From: Flavitalea sp966112615
Lineage (GTDB): Bacteria > Bacteroidota > Bacteroidia > Chitinophagales > Chitinophagaceae
Direction of reading: 5' to 3'
NCBI GenBank assembly: GCA_966112615.1
Contig: CBHWDO010000003.1
Coordinates: 62,001 to 126,000, forward strand
Length of the DNA: 64,000 bases
The translations under genes were made by a program, and so were the position numbers. Shown here in pieces: positions 17,641 through 27,729 of the stretch (the stretch's first letter is position 1; every line of letters begins with the position of its first letter). The notes under the pieces were generated by a model. That model worked only from the letters and a program-made list of their open reading frames with translations, searched no databases and was not told the DNA's origin.

Positions 17641-20334
17641 ATGAAAAATATTTACTCTTTAGTTCTGTTACTGTTTTCCGCCTCGGGACTTTTCGCAACA
17701 ACCTATTATTCGCAGGGCAATGTAACTGCCAGTAGCCTGGCTTCATGGAATACCAACCGTGGAGGTGGAGGATCAGTACCTTCAAATTTCACTACTGCGG
17801 GTGATGTATTTATTGTGCAGGAAAATCATAGTGTAAGCAGTGGTAGTTGGAATTTAGGAAGCGCTGCAGTGATCATTCGGATTGAATCGGGTGGGCAATT
17901 AACTGCTACCAATGCGATTACTTTCGGAGGAAATTTTGAGATTTTAGATGGAGGAAGGTATGTGCATAATACCAATGTCAATACCACCATATTTTCAGGA
18001 ACAGAGAATTTTGAAGACAGTTCCTTTGTTGAAATTATGAACTGGTCTGCAAATGATCTTCCATCAGGAGTTCAATTTGGAAACCTTGTATTCAAAAGAA
18101 CACTGAGCACTCAATGGAATCTTAATGGTGCGGTTACCAATGTTTCCGGTTCATTGACAGTACTGAATTCCGGAGCAGGAAGCCTGGTATTGACTGATAA
18201 CGCAAATTTCAATCTTAACATTGGAAAAAGTTTGCTGGTGAATGGGGGTGAACTCATTATTAAATCAGGAAATGGAAATGGTTTTTTTGCAAGAGTTCAG
18301 GTTGAAAAGAATGTTGAAGTGGATGGAGGAACGCTCAATCTTGGTGATGTAGATATGATCGGAAACAATGAATTGAGTTTTAAGGGGAACCTGGTTTTCA
18401 AATCGGGTGCGATCACCAGCTTAAATGCATTTGCATTTATGGTGGCAAATGGGAATACAGCACAAAAATTAGACATTGCTTTTTCCAATACGGTAAATGC
18501 AAGCTTGAAAATTGCACCCGGTGCAAATGTGGAGTTGATCACAGACCTGAGTTTTGACAATCAGAAATATTTTGTGGTAGCAGGTGGATTATCACTGAGC
18601 TCAGGGAGATTGTTGTCTGTACCGGAAGGTCAGATAGTAGTTCCTGGAGGAACTATCAATGCGCAACAGGGATACATTAATGTAGTGAATTCTAACTGCA
18701 GCGTATGTACCGGTGATGGTCAGTTTATGGGAAGTGACTGGTGTAAGAATACAGGAACCAAGGGAACCATTAATATCACGCAGGGTGCATTGAATTTTTC
18801 AACCTCAGCGGCTTCAGTGCTGAATGTAGGACAGATTTCTTCTCCCGGAGATCTGAATCTTATTGAGTCATCTGTAAACTTTACCGAGGATCCGGGAACT
18901 TTATCTGGTACAGGAAGAATTGAATTGTATCCTTCAAGTAGCCTGTTTATTGATGTGAACAGTGTGATAACAGGAAATGCATTTTACAATGGAATGGGAG
19001 GAAAACTGGCTGTCGGGACGATTGATGGTATTTCCACTTCAGGTGAATCAGGTGCGATCCAGATTTCAGGCACCAGGAATTATAATAGTTCCGGTGATAA
19101 TAGTTTTGAATTTCGCTCCAACATTTCACAGGAAACCGGGGACGGAATTCCCGATGAAATTACCGGTAACCTGATCATCAATAATACTGCGGGGCTGGAA
19201 GTAACTTTAAATAAAGCAGTAAATATTAAAAATCCAGGACAATTGATTTTGACAAAAGGTTACCTAACCACAATTGGTAATAACGATATCAGGTTAGACA
19301 ATGGTGTAACTGTTTCTGGTGGGTCTGCCAATGCATTTGTAAATGGCAGATTACGCAGGGTTGGAAATACCGCATTTACTTTTCCGGTAGGTAAGAATGG
19401 TTTTTATTCACCGGTGGTAATGACCAACAAATCGGGTCAAAAAGCCACTGATGAATTTTCTGCAGAATATTTTCCTGCAAATCCAAATGCATTAATTCCG
19501 GGAGCCATAGTACTTCCACCACTGGATCTTATCAGCTCAGTGGAATATTGGGAAATCAATAGTATACCGGTAGATCTAAAAGTATCCAAGAATATTACAT
19601 TGCCAATCAGTTCAAGAAGTGGTGTTCAAAATATGAGTTCACTCGCTGCTGCATATTATGACGGGACCGGTTACTGGCAAAACTATGGAAGTACCAGTAT
19701 CAACGGAACTCCATCTGGTGGTACACTAACTTTTGAAACAAATTTCTACGGATATTTTACGCTTGGTTCACTTGATGCACAAAATACTTTGCCTGTCAGG
19801 ATAATCGATTTCAAGGCAGTGAAAAATGGATCATCGGTTCTGCTGAACTGGAAGATCGCTGGTGAAAATGAAGCTGAAAAATATGATGTCCTTGTTTCTT
19901 CTAATAGCAGGGACTTTGTCGAGATCGGATCTGTAAAAGCAGTTAGTGGAAAAGCTGATTACACTTATGGAGATAATGTTTCAAGGACCGGTACTACTTA
20001 TTATCGGTTGAAGATCACAGCAAAAGATGGGAAAGTTGCCTACAGCAAAGTAGTTGTATTATTCCAGGATGGAAATGGTAAGATGCTGGTTACAATTGCG
20101 CCAACTGTAACGTCTACTTCCTCAAATGTATTTATTACATCTCCTAAAGCTGGTTGGATCACGCTCTCACTCAGCAATATGAATGGCCAGTTAGTAAAGG
20201 CAAGAACAATGTTTGTGAAAGAAGGCGACAATATCGAAAAGGTTGATATGAGCGGGGCAGGAGTGGGTCAATACATTCTTACCTTAACGAATGATAAGGG
20301 TGAAAGACAATCATTCAGGTTGATCAAAAAATAA
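17641..20334 (+). CDS. Large secreted beta-helical protein with T9SS type A sorting domain
   Basis: 897 residues: signal peptide (MKNIYSLVLLLFSASGLFA), an N-terminal domain starting TTYYSQGNVTASSLASWN, a long beta-helix-like stretch, a CSVCTGDG Cys pair near residue 355, a TLPVRIIDFKAVKNG fibronectin-like domain near residue 716, and a sorting domain (LSLSNMNGQLVKA, GVGQYILTL, SFRLIKK). It has all elements of a type IX secreted surface protein. It is the third in the series and the closest in plan to the first. No catalytic motif was found. Confidence 0.82.
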   Translation: MKNIYSLVLLLFSASGLFATTYYSQGNVTASSLASWNTNRGGGGSVPSNFTTAGDVFIVQENHSVSSGSWNLGSAAVIIRIESGGQLTATNAITFGGNFEILDGGRYVHNTNVNTTIFSGTENFEDSSFVEIMNWSANDLPSGVQFGNLVFKRTLSTQWNLNGAVTNVSGSLTVLNSGAGSLVLTDNANFNLNIGKSLLVNGGELIIKSGNGNGFFARVQVEKNVEVDGGTLNLGDVDMIGNNELSFKGNLVFKSGAITSLNAFAFMVANGNTAQKLDIAFSNTVNASLKIAPGANVELITDLSFDNQKYFVVAGGLSLSSGRLLSVPEGQIVVPGGTINAQQGYINVVNSNCSVCTGDGQFMGSDWCKNTGTKGTINITQGALNFSTSAASVLNVGQISSPGDLNLIESSVNFTEDPGTLSGTGRIELYPSSSLFIDVNSVITGNAFYNGMGGKLAVGTIDGISTSGESGAIQISGTRNYNSSGDNSFEFRSNISQETGDGIPDEITGNLIINNTAGLEVTLNKAVNIKNPGQLILTKGYLTTIGNNDIRLDNGVTVSGGSANAFVNGRLRRVGNTAFTFPVGKNGFYSPVVMTNKSGQKATDEFSAEYFPANPNALIPGAIVLPPLDLISSVEYWEINSIPVDLKVSKNITLPISSRSGVQNMSSLAAAYYDGTGYWQNYGSTSINGTPSGGTLTFETNFYGYFTLGSLDAQNTLPVRIIDFKAVKNGSSVLLNWKIAGENEAEKYDVLVSSNSRDFVEIGSVKAVSGKADYTYGDNVSRTGTTYYRLKITAKDGKVAYSKVVVLFQDGNGKMLVTIAPTVTSTSSNVFITSPKAGWITLSLSNMNGQLVKARTMFVKEGDNIEKVDMSGAGVGQYILTLTNDKGERQSFRLIKK

Positions 20335-20353
20335 TAGAGATGTCATTCAAAAT

Positions 20354-20386
20354 AAAAGCGGGTTAAATACCCGCTTTTATTTTTTT
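20354..20386. terminator. Bidirectional terminator between convergent genes
   Basis: AAAAGCGGG (20354-20362) pairs with CCCGCTTTT (20370-20378) around TTAAATA, with T-runs possible on both strands. It serves the T9SS gene on the plus strand and includes the stop codon of the DUF4954 gene on the minus strand. Confidence 0.85.
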
Positions 20387-22618
20387 AGTTGTTTTGACCG
20401 GCTTCGAAGTCTTTAAAAATTTAGAGCTGATATCATCAACCTTCTTTTTAAAATCGGTAAATGATTTCTTTTCCTGTTTAATAAAAGAATTGTCTTCAAG
20501 AGAACCTACAACCGTATTCATTTCTTCTTCCGAATTGTAAACCATTTTACGGAAAGGATTTTTATAGTCCTTTGCTCTTGAATTATAGATCCCTTGAACG
20601 ATCCATTCTTTGGTGCTAATGGTTGTTTTGATCAGATCAACTAATTGCTGGTCATTCATATTCCTGATGGAAACGTTATACACTTTTTGATAAGCTGCAA
20701 TTGCGTGATTTAACCTATCAAGTGGATATTCCTTTGCCTGTTCTGTATAGAATTTATGGATCTGTTCCCAGCTGTTGATCTTTCCGGATTTTATCCTGTC
20801 AACCAGTTTATCAAGCTCTTTATCAATGATCAATTGCCCGCCAACATTTTTCCAATTGGTCAGTGTTGGACGTGAAGCAATATGAAGCATCAAATCTTCG
20901 CGAATAGAAATTTTGTGATCATTGATCAGCTTGATCAATTCAAGCGCTGCATAATATTGTACCAGTTCTTTGTAAAGGTCGTATGCCCGTTGTACTTTCA
21001 GGATCTTCACCTTACGCCTGGTATTTTCAAATCCACGTGCAGTTATCTCCAGTTCATTCAATAATGGAGAACGTTCTTCCAGTAATTGCTCACCTTTTTT
21101 AGTCAGTACAGAATCATTGGATTCTTCTTTGTTTACTGATCTGAAATAAGCTTCACCAACCAGTTTCTTTAAAAGATCCAAAGAACTGATGATCTCGTTT
21201 ACTGTATCAGGAGCAAGAAAATCATATTCTATTAATTGTGCTTTTTCGATGCGCTGATCCCGGTCAATATATTTCCATGAATTGCGTGCAAGCGCATACA
21301 TATTATACATGAACCAGTATGCAGGCATAACGGTGAGCTGATCTCTTGCCACATCATTATTCACCAGTGAAAATGGTAATGGTATATCAAGCTCTGCAGG
21401 GTAATCGCCTTTAGCGATTATTGTAAATGATGCAAACCTGGAATTATGTTTCAGGCTTACACAGAGTCCTGGCCAGAACCCACGCCCGGCAAAGATCTCA
21501 CCATCAGCACCTCTTGAATTATGATTGGATCCGATTGTTGCACCGGCTGCCATGTTGGATTGTCCATTGACCATGGCAGCGCACAAAAATGAATTATTAT
21601 GGTGTTGTTCGTGTGCCGGAAAGATCAATGAATTCAATACCTCGCAACATGAAATCGTTGAATTGTTTCCAAGATAGCTGTTGATCAAACGTGCTCCATA
21701 TTTCAATTGGGAATGTGAAGCCATTACAAAACGTACTGCTTTCACCCCATAGAAAATCCTGCAACCATGATCAATGATCCCGTTAACCAGTTCACAACCT
21801 TCACCAATCTGCGTGCGCGCTTCGGCAGATGAATTAATGGTAAGGTTCTTCATCTTGTTGGCACCCTTCAAATAGGCATCAGTTCCAATCTTTACATCCT
21901 TGATGATCTTGCAGTTCTTGATCACAGTCCGATCGCCAATTGTGCCGTAATAGCCACGACGTTTGTCCTGTGTGCGATCAGTGAATTCTTTCAGTTTATC
22001 CTGGTATAGTTTATCCTCCCGGTGTTGTGTCCAGATATAGGCATCACCCGGCAACATTCCTTCAAAAGGAATGATCTTTCTTCCCCCGTTCTCATTGCAT
22101 AATTCCAGCCAGATCCGGATAGATTCTGATTCACCTTCTTTCAATGTGCCATTTCCGAACTTTGCATAATCGGTAGTCGCAAGCTCATTGATGTTCACCA
22201 GGATCACTTCATCACCAAGGATATAGTGCGATATATAATTCACATTATCGATCACACAGTTATCTCCAATATCACAACTGATAATGGTGCTGTTGTACAA
22301 ACCAACCGGCCTACGAAGATTATTGAACTCGAGGTAATATGGCTCCAACTTTCCAACCCTAACAAGTCCATAGAACTTACAGTTCTGCACCAACTCGGGA
22401 GTAAAAGCATTCGTGACCAGGATATTATTCCAGTTATCAGAAGTATTCCTGTTTCTTACCAGTACCTCAATTTCATAAGCAGATAGCTGCCTGTAAACAT
22501 TCGCAATACGGTTCTGCATATTGCGCAGGGCATATTCATTGCTTCCTTCCGGAATAAATTCTGAAGGAATGAAATTATACCCCAGCGTATTTACAGGGCT
22601 CTTTTTGATTATGTTCAT
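20363..22618 (-). CDS. DUF4954-family left-handed beta-helix protein
   Basis: 751 residues. The N-terminal half has hexapeptide-like repeats (for example VIDNVNYISHYILGDEVIL, TVIKNCKIIKDVKIG, LINSYLGNNSTISCCEVL) as in nucleotidyl- and acyltransferases that act on sugars; GSNHNSRGADGEIFAGRGFWPGL is a conserved block. The C-terminal 270 residues are helical and charged. No function has been established for the family. It starts five bases after the glmS stop on the same strand, so it is likely to be co-translated and to act in amino-sugar nucleotide supply, an inference from context and fold. Confidence 0.8.
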   Translation of the reverse strand: MNIIKKSPVNTLGYNFIPSEFIPEGSNEYALRNMQNRIANVYRQLSAYEIEVLVRNRNTSDNWNNILVTNAFTPELVQNCKFYGLVRVGKLEPYYLEFNNLRRPVGLYNSTIISCDIGDNCVIDNVNYISHYILGDEVILVNINELATTDYAKFGNGTLKEGESESIRIWLELCNENGGRKIIPFEGMLPGDAYIWTQHREDKLYQDKLKEFTDRTQDKRRGYYGTIGDRTVIKNCKIIKDVKIGTDAYLKGANKMKNLTINSSAEARTQIGEGCELVNGIIDHGCRIFYGVKAVRFVMASHSQLKYGARLINSYLGNNSTISCCEVLNSLIFPAHEQHHNNSFLCAAMVNGQSNMAAGATIGSNHNSRGADGEIFAGRGFWPGLCVSLKHNSRFASFTIIAKGDYPAELDIPLPFSLVNNDVARDQLTVMPAYWFMYNMYALARNSWKYIDRDQRIEKAQLIEYDFLAPDTVNEIISSLDLLKKLVGEAYFRSVNKEESNDSVLTKKGEQLLEERSPLLNELEITARGFENTRRKVKILKVQRAYDLYKELVQYYAALELIKLINDHKISIREDLMLHIASRPTLTNWKNVGGQLIIDKELDKLVDRIKSGKINSWEQIHKFYTEQAKEYPLDRLNHAIAAYQKVYNVSIRNMNDQQLVDLIKTTISTKEWIVQGIYNSRAKDYKNPFRKMVYNSEEEMNTVVGSLEDNSFIKQEKKSFTDFKKKVDDISSKFLKTSKPVKTTKKIKAGI

Positions 22619-22623
22619 GGCGC

Positions 22624-24459
22624 TTATTCTACGGTTACAGACTTAGCCAGGTTTCTTGGCTTGTCGACATCATATCCTTTTTCAACACCGATATGGTAAG
22701 CAAGTAATTGAAGCGGAATAGTGCTGATCATCGGAGCGATCAGTTCATCTGCTTCAGGAACTTCGATTACATCATCTGCCAGACCAGTGATCACATCATC
22801 ACCCTGTGTGATCACAGCGATTACTTTTCCTTTGCGCGCCTTGATCTCCTGGATATTGCTGACGATCTTTTCGTGGTAAGAATCTTTGGTCGCTACAAAG
22901 ATCACCGGAAGATTTTCATCTACCAGTGCAATAGGACCATGCTTCATTTCTGCAGCAGGATAACCTTCTGCATGTATGTAGGAAATTTCTTTCAGTTTCA
23001 ATGCACCTTCGAGTGCAACAGGAAAGTTGTATCCACGACCCAGGTACAATGCATCGGAAGCATCTTTATATTTCGAAGCAACTTCTTTCACCCTGTCATT
23101 TGTTTCGAGTGCAAGCTTGATGCGATCAGGCAGTTCCTGCATTTCATTCAAAAGATTCAGATATCTTTTATCATCAATGGTGCCTTTTGCTTTTGCGATC
23201 TTCAAGGCCATCATGGTTAGTACTGCAAGCTGACCGGTAAATGCTTTGGTACTGGCAACGCCGATCTCTGGTCCGGCATGCGTATAGGCACCTGCATGAG
23301 AAATACGTGCGATAGATGAACCTACAACGTTCACTACTCCAAAAATGATAGCACCCTGTTCTTTGGCCCTTTCAATTGCCACCAGTGTATCTGCGGTTTC
23401 ACCACTTTGTGATACAGCGATGATCACATCACCTTTATTGATCACAGGATTTCTGTACCTGAATTCTGATGCGTATTCAACTTCAACAGGAATACGGCAA
23501 AGTTCTTCGAAAATATATTCAGCGATCAAACCCGCATGCCAGCTGGTTCCGCAGGCAACGATCATGATCCTGTTGGCAGTTTTCAGTTGTTCGATATAGT
23601 TCTCGACACCTGCCATGGTAATAGTACCAGCTGCGGCATCAAGTCTTCCTCTCAAACAGTCGAAGATACTGGTTGGCTGTTCGAAGATCTCCTTCAGCAT
23701 GAAATGGTCGTAACCGCCTTTTTCAATGGCAGCAAGTTCCATATCGAGCTTGGTGATGAATGGTGTTACTTTTTCGTTACCAAGATTTTTGAGGATCAGT
23801 TCATCGGACTTGATGATAGCCACTTCGTAGTCATTTACATACACAACTTCTTTGGTGTATTCAATGATCGGTGATGCATCAGAAGCAAGGAAATGTTCTC
23901 CCTTACCGATTCCAATTACAAGAGGAGAACCCTTACGGGCTGCGATCAGGGTATCGGGATTGTCCTGGTCGATCAGCACGATCACATAAGCACCAACAAC
24001 TCTCTTAAGAGCGATCCTTACGGCTTCTTCCAGGGAAACATTGTTTCCGAGCTGAATGTCTTCAATGAATTTCAGCAATACTTCCGTATCGGTATCACTG
24101 GTAAAAGTGTAGCCTTTATTGGTAAGTTCCTGTTTTAATAATGCATAATTCTCGATGATACCATTATGGATCATAGCGAGTTTCCCGTTTGCAGAAGTAT
24201 GCGGGTGGGCATTCCTGTCGGAAGGTTCTCCATGTGTTGCCCAGCGGGTATGGCCAATTCCTGAATTGGCATGCATATCTTTCCCAACCAGGGAATCTTC
24301 GAGTTCGGCAACTTTGCCTTTTTTCTTGTAGACTTTCAATCCGCCATTCAATATGGCAACCCCTGAGCTGTCGTACCCACGGTATTCAAGTCTTTTAAGG
24401 CCTTTGAGAATAATAGGATAAGCTTCGCGGTGTCCTATATATGCGACAATTCCACACAT
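22624..24459 (-). CDS. glmS: Glutamine--fructose-6-phosphate aminotransferase (isomerizing)
   Basis: 611 residues. The N-terminal glutaminase has the nucleophile Cys2 in MCGIVAYIG and the family motif RLEYRGYDSSG; two SIS domains follow (CGTSWHAG and SQSGETADT in the first, EGALKLKEISY and the C-terminal DKPRNLAKSVTVE in the second). It makes glucosamine-6-phosphate, the first step to UDP-GlcNAc for peptidoglycan and lipid A. No glmS ribozyme-like leader is visible in the 93 bases upstream, as expected outside Gram-positives. Confidence 0.97.
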   Translation of the reverse strand: MCGIVAYIGHREAYPIILKGLKRLEYRGYDSSGVAILNGGLKVYKKKGKVAELEDSLVGKDMHANSGIGHTRWATHGEPSDRNAHPHTSANGKLAMIHNGIIENYALLKQELTNKGYTFTSDTDTEVLLKFIEDIQLGNNVSLEEAVRIALKRVVGAYVIVLIDQDNPDTLIAARKGSPLVIGIGKGEHFLASDASPIIEYTKEVVYVNDYEVAIIKSDELILKNLGNEKVTPFITKLDMELAAIEKGGYDHFMLKEIFEQPTSIFDCLRGRLDAAAGTITMAGVENYIEQLKTANRIMIVACGTSWHAGLIAEYIFEELCRIPVEVEYASEFRYRNPVINKGDVIIAVSQSGETADTLVAIERAKEQGAIIFGVVNVVGSSIARISHAGAYTHAGPEIGVASTKAFTGQLAVLTMMALKIAKAKGTIDDKRYLNLLNEMQELPDRIKLALETNDRVKEVASKYKDASDALYLGRGYNFPVALEGALKLKEISYIHAEGYPAAEMKHGPIALVDENLPVIFVATKDSYHEKIVSNIQEIKARKGKVIAVITQGDDVITGLADDVIEVPEADELIAPMISTIPLQLLAYHIGVEKGYDVDKPRNLAKSVTVE

Positions 24460-24552
24460 ATTATTTGATTAGTTTTAATAAGATACAATCCTGGTTAAGG
24501 CTGCTAAAGTGTTACAAATATTTGAATAAGTCAAAACTCTTATATTATCGAT

Positions 24553-25941
24553 CTATAAAAGAATTCCTTCCATGAAAAGGAAAGCAAGCGAAAAGTAGAT
24601 CACCAGCCCGGTTACGTCGACCAGTGTTGCAACAAAGGGAGCAGATGAAGTTGCAGGGTCTGCCCCTAATTTTTTCAGGATTATAGGAAGCATAGAGCCT
24701 GTAATAGTTCCCCAGAGTACGACACCGATGAGCGATAAACCAACTGTGAGGCCGATCAGCATGGTATGATCTCCATATGTATGGAAGATCGAATTCCAGA
24801 TAACCACCCTGAAGCAGCCGATCAGGCCAAGCACTGTTCCAAGCAGTAAACCTGATATGATCTCTCTTCTCAGTACTCGCCACCAATCACTTAACGTAAT
24901 TTCCCCCACCGCCATTGCCTGGATGATCAGGGTTGATGCCTGCGAGCCGCTGTTTCCTCCACTGGAAATGATCAGGGGAACGAACAGTGCCAGCACCACA
25001 GCTTTGGCGATCTCATCTTCGAAGTAACCCATTGCAGTGGCTGTCAGCATTTCACCAAGGAAGAGTACGATCAGCCAGATGACCCTTTTCTTGAAAAGCT
25101 TCAGGATCGGCATTTCGAGGTAGGGTTCATCGAGTGCTTCGGTACCACCTATCTTCTGCATGTCTTCACTGAACTCTTCATTGGCCACCCAGAGAACGTC
25201 ATCAATGGTTACAATACCAAGCAGGATATTCTTATCGTCGACCACGGGCAAAGCCACGCGGTTGTTCATTTTAAAGATCTGGTTGGCGACTTCCTGGTCG
25301 TCCTGCACATTGAGTGTGATCGAACGGTTATCAATGATATCGCCGATCACTTCATCTGGCCGGGCAAGGATAATTTCCCTGATCCTAACGTCGTCCACAA
25401 ATTCGCCCTTCTCATTTACGATATAAATGACATCTATGGTCTCGGATTCTTTACCAACTTCTCTAATATGTTCCAAAACCTCCGCAATTGTCCAGTCTAC
25501 CTGTACCGAAATATAATCCGGGGTCATCAGTCGACCGACAGATCCTTCAGGATATCCCAACAATGAAAGAGTGATCTTTCTTTCCTCTGGATCAAGCAGC
25601 CTGATGAGTTCTTTCACCACTTCGCTGGGTAATTCCTCAAGAAAAGATGTACGGTCATCCGCAGGAAGTTCATTGAGCAGTTCTGCTGTTTTAAAAGGAG
25701 GAAGTTCCTGGATGATGTCTTTCTGTGTGCCGAGATCAAGTATCTTGAAAACACTTGCAGCCCGGTGAATGCTCATATTGGAGATGATACGGCCCTGGTA
25801 CTCCGGCATGTCATTGATCAGTTCAGCGACATCAGATATGTTCTGATCATTGAGGAATTCCCTGATCGAAAGCAGGTCCTCATTTTGTATAATGTTCAGA
25901 AACTGGTCCTGTAAATTGTCCTGTTCAAGTTCCAAAGCCAT
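24553..25941 (-). CDS. mgtE: Magnesium transporter MgtE
   Basis: 462 residues in the MgtE order: N-terminal helical domain (about 20-130), two CBS domains (about 135-260) that sense cytoplasmic Mg2+, and five transmembrane helices from about residue 285. The pore signatures LIISSGGNSGSQAST and DPATSSAPFVATLVDVTG are present. It moves Mg2+ inward through the inner membrane. It lies upstream of glmS with 93 bases between, likely a separate unit; SET-domain gene is divergent. Confidence 0.96.
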   Translation of the reverse strand: MALELEQDNLQDQFLNIIQNEDLLSIREFLNDQNISDVAELINDMPEYQGRIISNMSIHRAASVFKILDLGTQKDIIQELPPFKTAELLNELPADDRTSFLEELPSEVVKELIRLLDPEERKITLSLLGYPEGSVGRLMTPDYISVQVDWTIAEVLEHIREVGKESETIDVIYIVNEKGEFVDDVRIREIILARPDEVIGDIIDNRSITLNVQDDQEVANQIFKMNNRVALPVVDDKNILLGIVTIDDVLWVANEEFSEDMQKIGGTEALDEPYLEMPILKLFKKRVIWLIVLFLGEMLTATAMGYFEDEIAKAVVLALFVPLIISSGGNSGSQASTLIIQAMAVGEITLSDWWRVLRREIISGLLLGTVLGLIGCFRVVIWNSIFHTYGDHTMLIGLTVGLSLIGVVLWGTITGSMLPIILKKLGADPATSSAPFVATLVDVTGLVIYFSLAFLFMEGILL

Positions 25942-26026
25942 GGGTCAAAATTACTGTATACACCGATGCTATGAACACAATATACTAATTTCGGGAGCCG
26001 GTATTTAAAAAGATAAATCAAGCGGA

Positions 26027-26410
26027 ATGATCAAGCCATATCTGTATGTAGGACAGTCGAAAGGAAAAGGAAGAGGAATGTTTACCAGGGAAAATATCCG
26101 ATCACGCACCATCCTGGAAGTTTCGCCGGTACTGGTGATGAGTGCAAAGGAGCGAAAGCTTGTTGACCAGACATTACTCCACGATTATATTTTTGAATGG
26201 GGAAACAGCAAAACACAATGTTGTGTTGCCCTGGGCTATATTTCACTTTACAACCATTCTTTCAATTCAAATTGTGAATATGAAATGGATTTTGAAAAAC
26301 AGGTCATCACGGTACGTGCTGTAAAGTCAATCAAAGCAGGTGAGGAATTGTTCATCAATTACAATGGCGAAGCCAATAATGAAACACCTCTTTGGTTTGA
26401 TGCTGATTAA
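26027..26410 (+). CDS. Small SET-domain protein, putative lysine methyltransferase
   Basis: 127 residues, essentially one SET domain: GRGMFTRENI at the N-terminus, YISLYNHSFNSNCEY carrying the NHS cofactor motif, and GEELFINYNGEA with the catalytic-type Tyr. No pre-SET or post-SET Cys cluster is present. Bacterial SET proteins of this size are common in Bacteroidota, and their substrates are mostly unknown. Its TAA stop overlaps the stop of the convergent beta-barrel gene within TTAA. Confidence 0.85.
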   Translation: MIKPYLYVGQSKGKGRGMFTRENIRSRTILEVSPVLVMSAKERKLVDQTLLHDYIFEWGNSKTQCCVALGYISLYNHSFNSNCEYEMDFEKQVITVRAVKSIKAGEELFINYNGEANNETPLWFDAD

Positions 26411-27729
26411 TTGATTGGTTTTCCTCCTTTGAATTTCAGGATGAGGTTGGTTCCGAAACTGTTCATCTGCATATTTCCAAATCCAACACCTTTCAATGGT
26501 ATTCGCATATAGGGTTCGATTTGAAGTGAAACATGTGGAGTGAAATTCTTTTCGAAACCTGCTGAGAAATTTAAAACACCCATGATCGATTTTTCATCGG
26601 AAGGATAACCCCGATGGCGATTCAGGTAGTTTCCATTTTGCCAGTAATAATAATCATAGTCTTCCTGTTGCATGAGGTAAGTCGACAGGCCGGCAGATGC
26701 GAACCAAAACCCTTTCCGGGTGAGGGCCAGGTCGTACCGGATGTTTACAGGAACTTCCCACATGGTACAGTTTCCTGATACTTTATCAAGCTTTACATAA
26801 TCCGTCCAGTAACCTTTTGGTGGATGAAAATCTTTTCCTTTTGCAGTGTAAAATTTCTTATCGAAAACTAGCCCGGTATTCACCGACCATCTTTTGCTGA
26901 AACGATACCCCAGGTAAATTCCATAGTTGAAACCTGTTTTATAACCTCCGTTGAAGTTCACATTGCTTTTATCGACACCAAGGACCATTCCTATCTCCCA
27001 CGGAAATAAAGTGGAAGATTTTACATTGGTATCACATTCACGTGTTTGAGCTGCCAGCAAAGCAATCAGCGAATCAGCACGGGTACTGTCGGGGATAAAG
27101 AATGCATGGTTATCATGCACTATTGATGCAGGCTCCGGTTGACGAATTAATTCAACTTCCGGATTTCCCAGTTGCGGAATATTTGAAGTCGAAGAAAATT
27201 CTGTTTCTAAAAAGTTATTTGATTTATCAAGAGAAGATGTTTTCGAAGATCTTTTGTTGATATAACGTCTATCCTTATACGAAGAAATTGATGTCTTATC
27301 TTTTTGGAAGGAAGAAGTATAGCGGTCATCCTTAGACGAAGTTGGCTGGTTTTCTGTACTGGAATAAGATTCAGTAATTACAGGTGAACCTTTTGATGTC
27401 TTGCCTGGAAGTTCATCTCCTTCCAATTTTGAAGGTTGTTGAGATGAACTTTTTTCTACTTCGGAGGTTACAATAGTATCTCCAGTGGTGACTTTATTAT
27501 TGATATCATTCAATAAATAAATGGCTGCCGGAATTCCCAGCAGGAGCAATGCGGCGGTGAACCAATACCAAATTCCACGGCGTTTTTTGGGTTTAGGTCC
27601 ATCCAGGGGGAGCTCCTTATCCAATGATTTCTCGAGCGCATCCCACCCCGATGCGGAACCTTCCACATCGAATTGCTCTGCAGCTTCCCTGCTCAGGCGA
27701 TCGAGCTCTTTATCAGAAAGGTGAGACAT
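26407..27729 (-). CDS. Membrane-anchored beta-barrel protein, probable anti-sigma factor of the adjacent ECF sigma
   Basis: 440 residues in three parts: a cytoplasmic N-terminus (residues 1-50, DKELDRLSREAAEQFD), one transmembrane helix (about 53-71, WYWFTAALLLLGIPAAIYL), a Ser/Thr/Lys-rich linker of about 150 residues, and a C-terminal outer-membrane beta-barrel of PorT type (about 240-440). Inner-membrane helix plus outer-membrane barrel in one chain suggests a protein that spans the envelope and passes a signal to the sigma factor. Its start overlaps the sigma gene by 17 bases, indicating coupled translation. No ZAS-type anti-sigma motif could be recognised. Confidence 0.72.
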   Translation of the reverse strand: MSHLSDKELDRLSREAAEQFDVEGSASGWDALEKSLDKELPLDGPKPKKRRGIWYWFTAALLLLGIPAAIYLLNDINNKVTTGDTIVTSEVEKSSSQQPSKLEGDELPGKTSKGSPVITESYSSTENQPTSSKDDRYTSSFQKDKTSISSYKDRRYINKRSSKTSSLDKSNNFLETEFSSTSNIPQLGNPEVELIRQPEPASIVHDNHAFFIPDSTRADSLIALLAAQTRECDTNVKSSTLFPWEIGMVLGVDKSNVNFNGGYKTGFNYGIYLGYRFSKRWSVNTGLVFDKKFYTAKGKDFHPPKGYWTDYVKLDKVSGNCTMWEVPVNIRYDLALTRKGFWFASAGLSTYLMQQEDYDYYYWQNGNYLNRHRGYPSDEKSIMGVLNFSAGFEKNFTPHVSLQIEPYMRIPLKGVGFGNMQMNSFGTNLILKFKGGKPIN

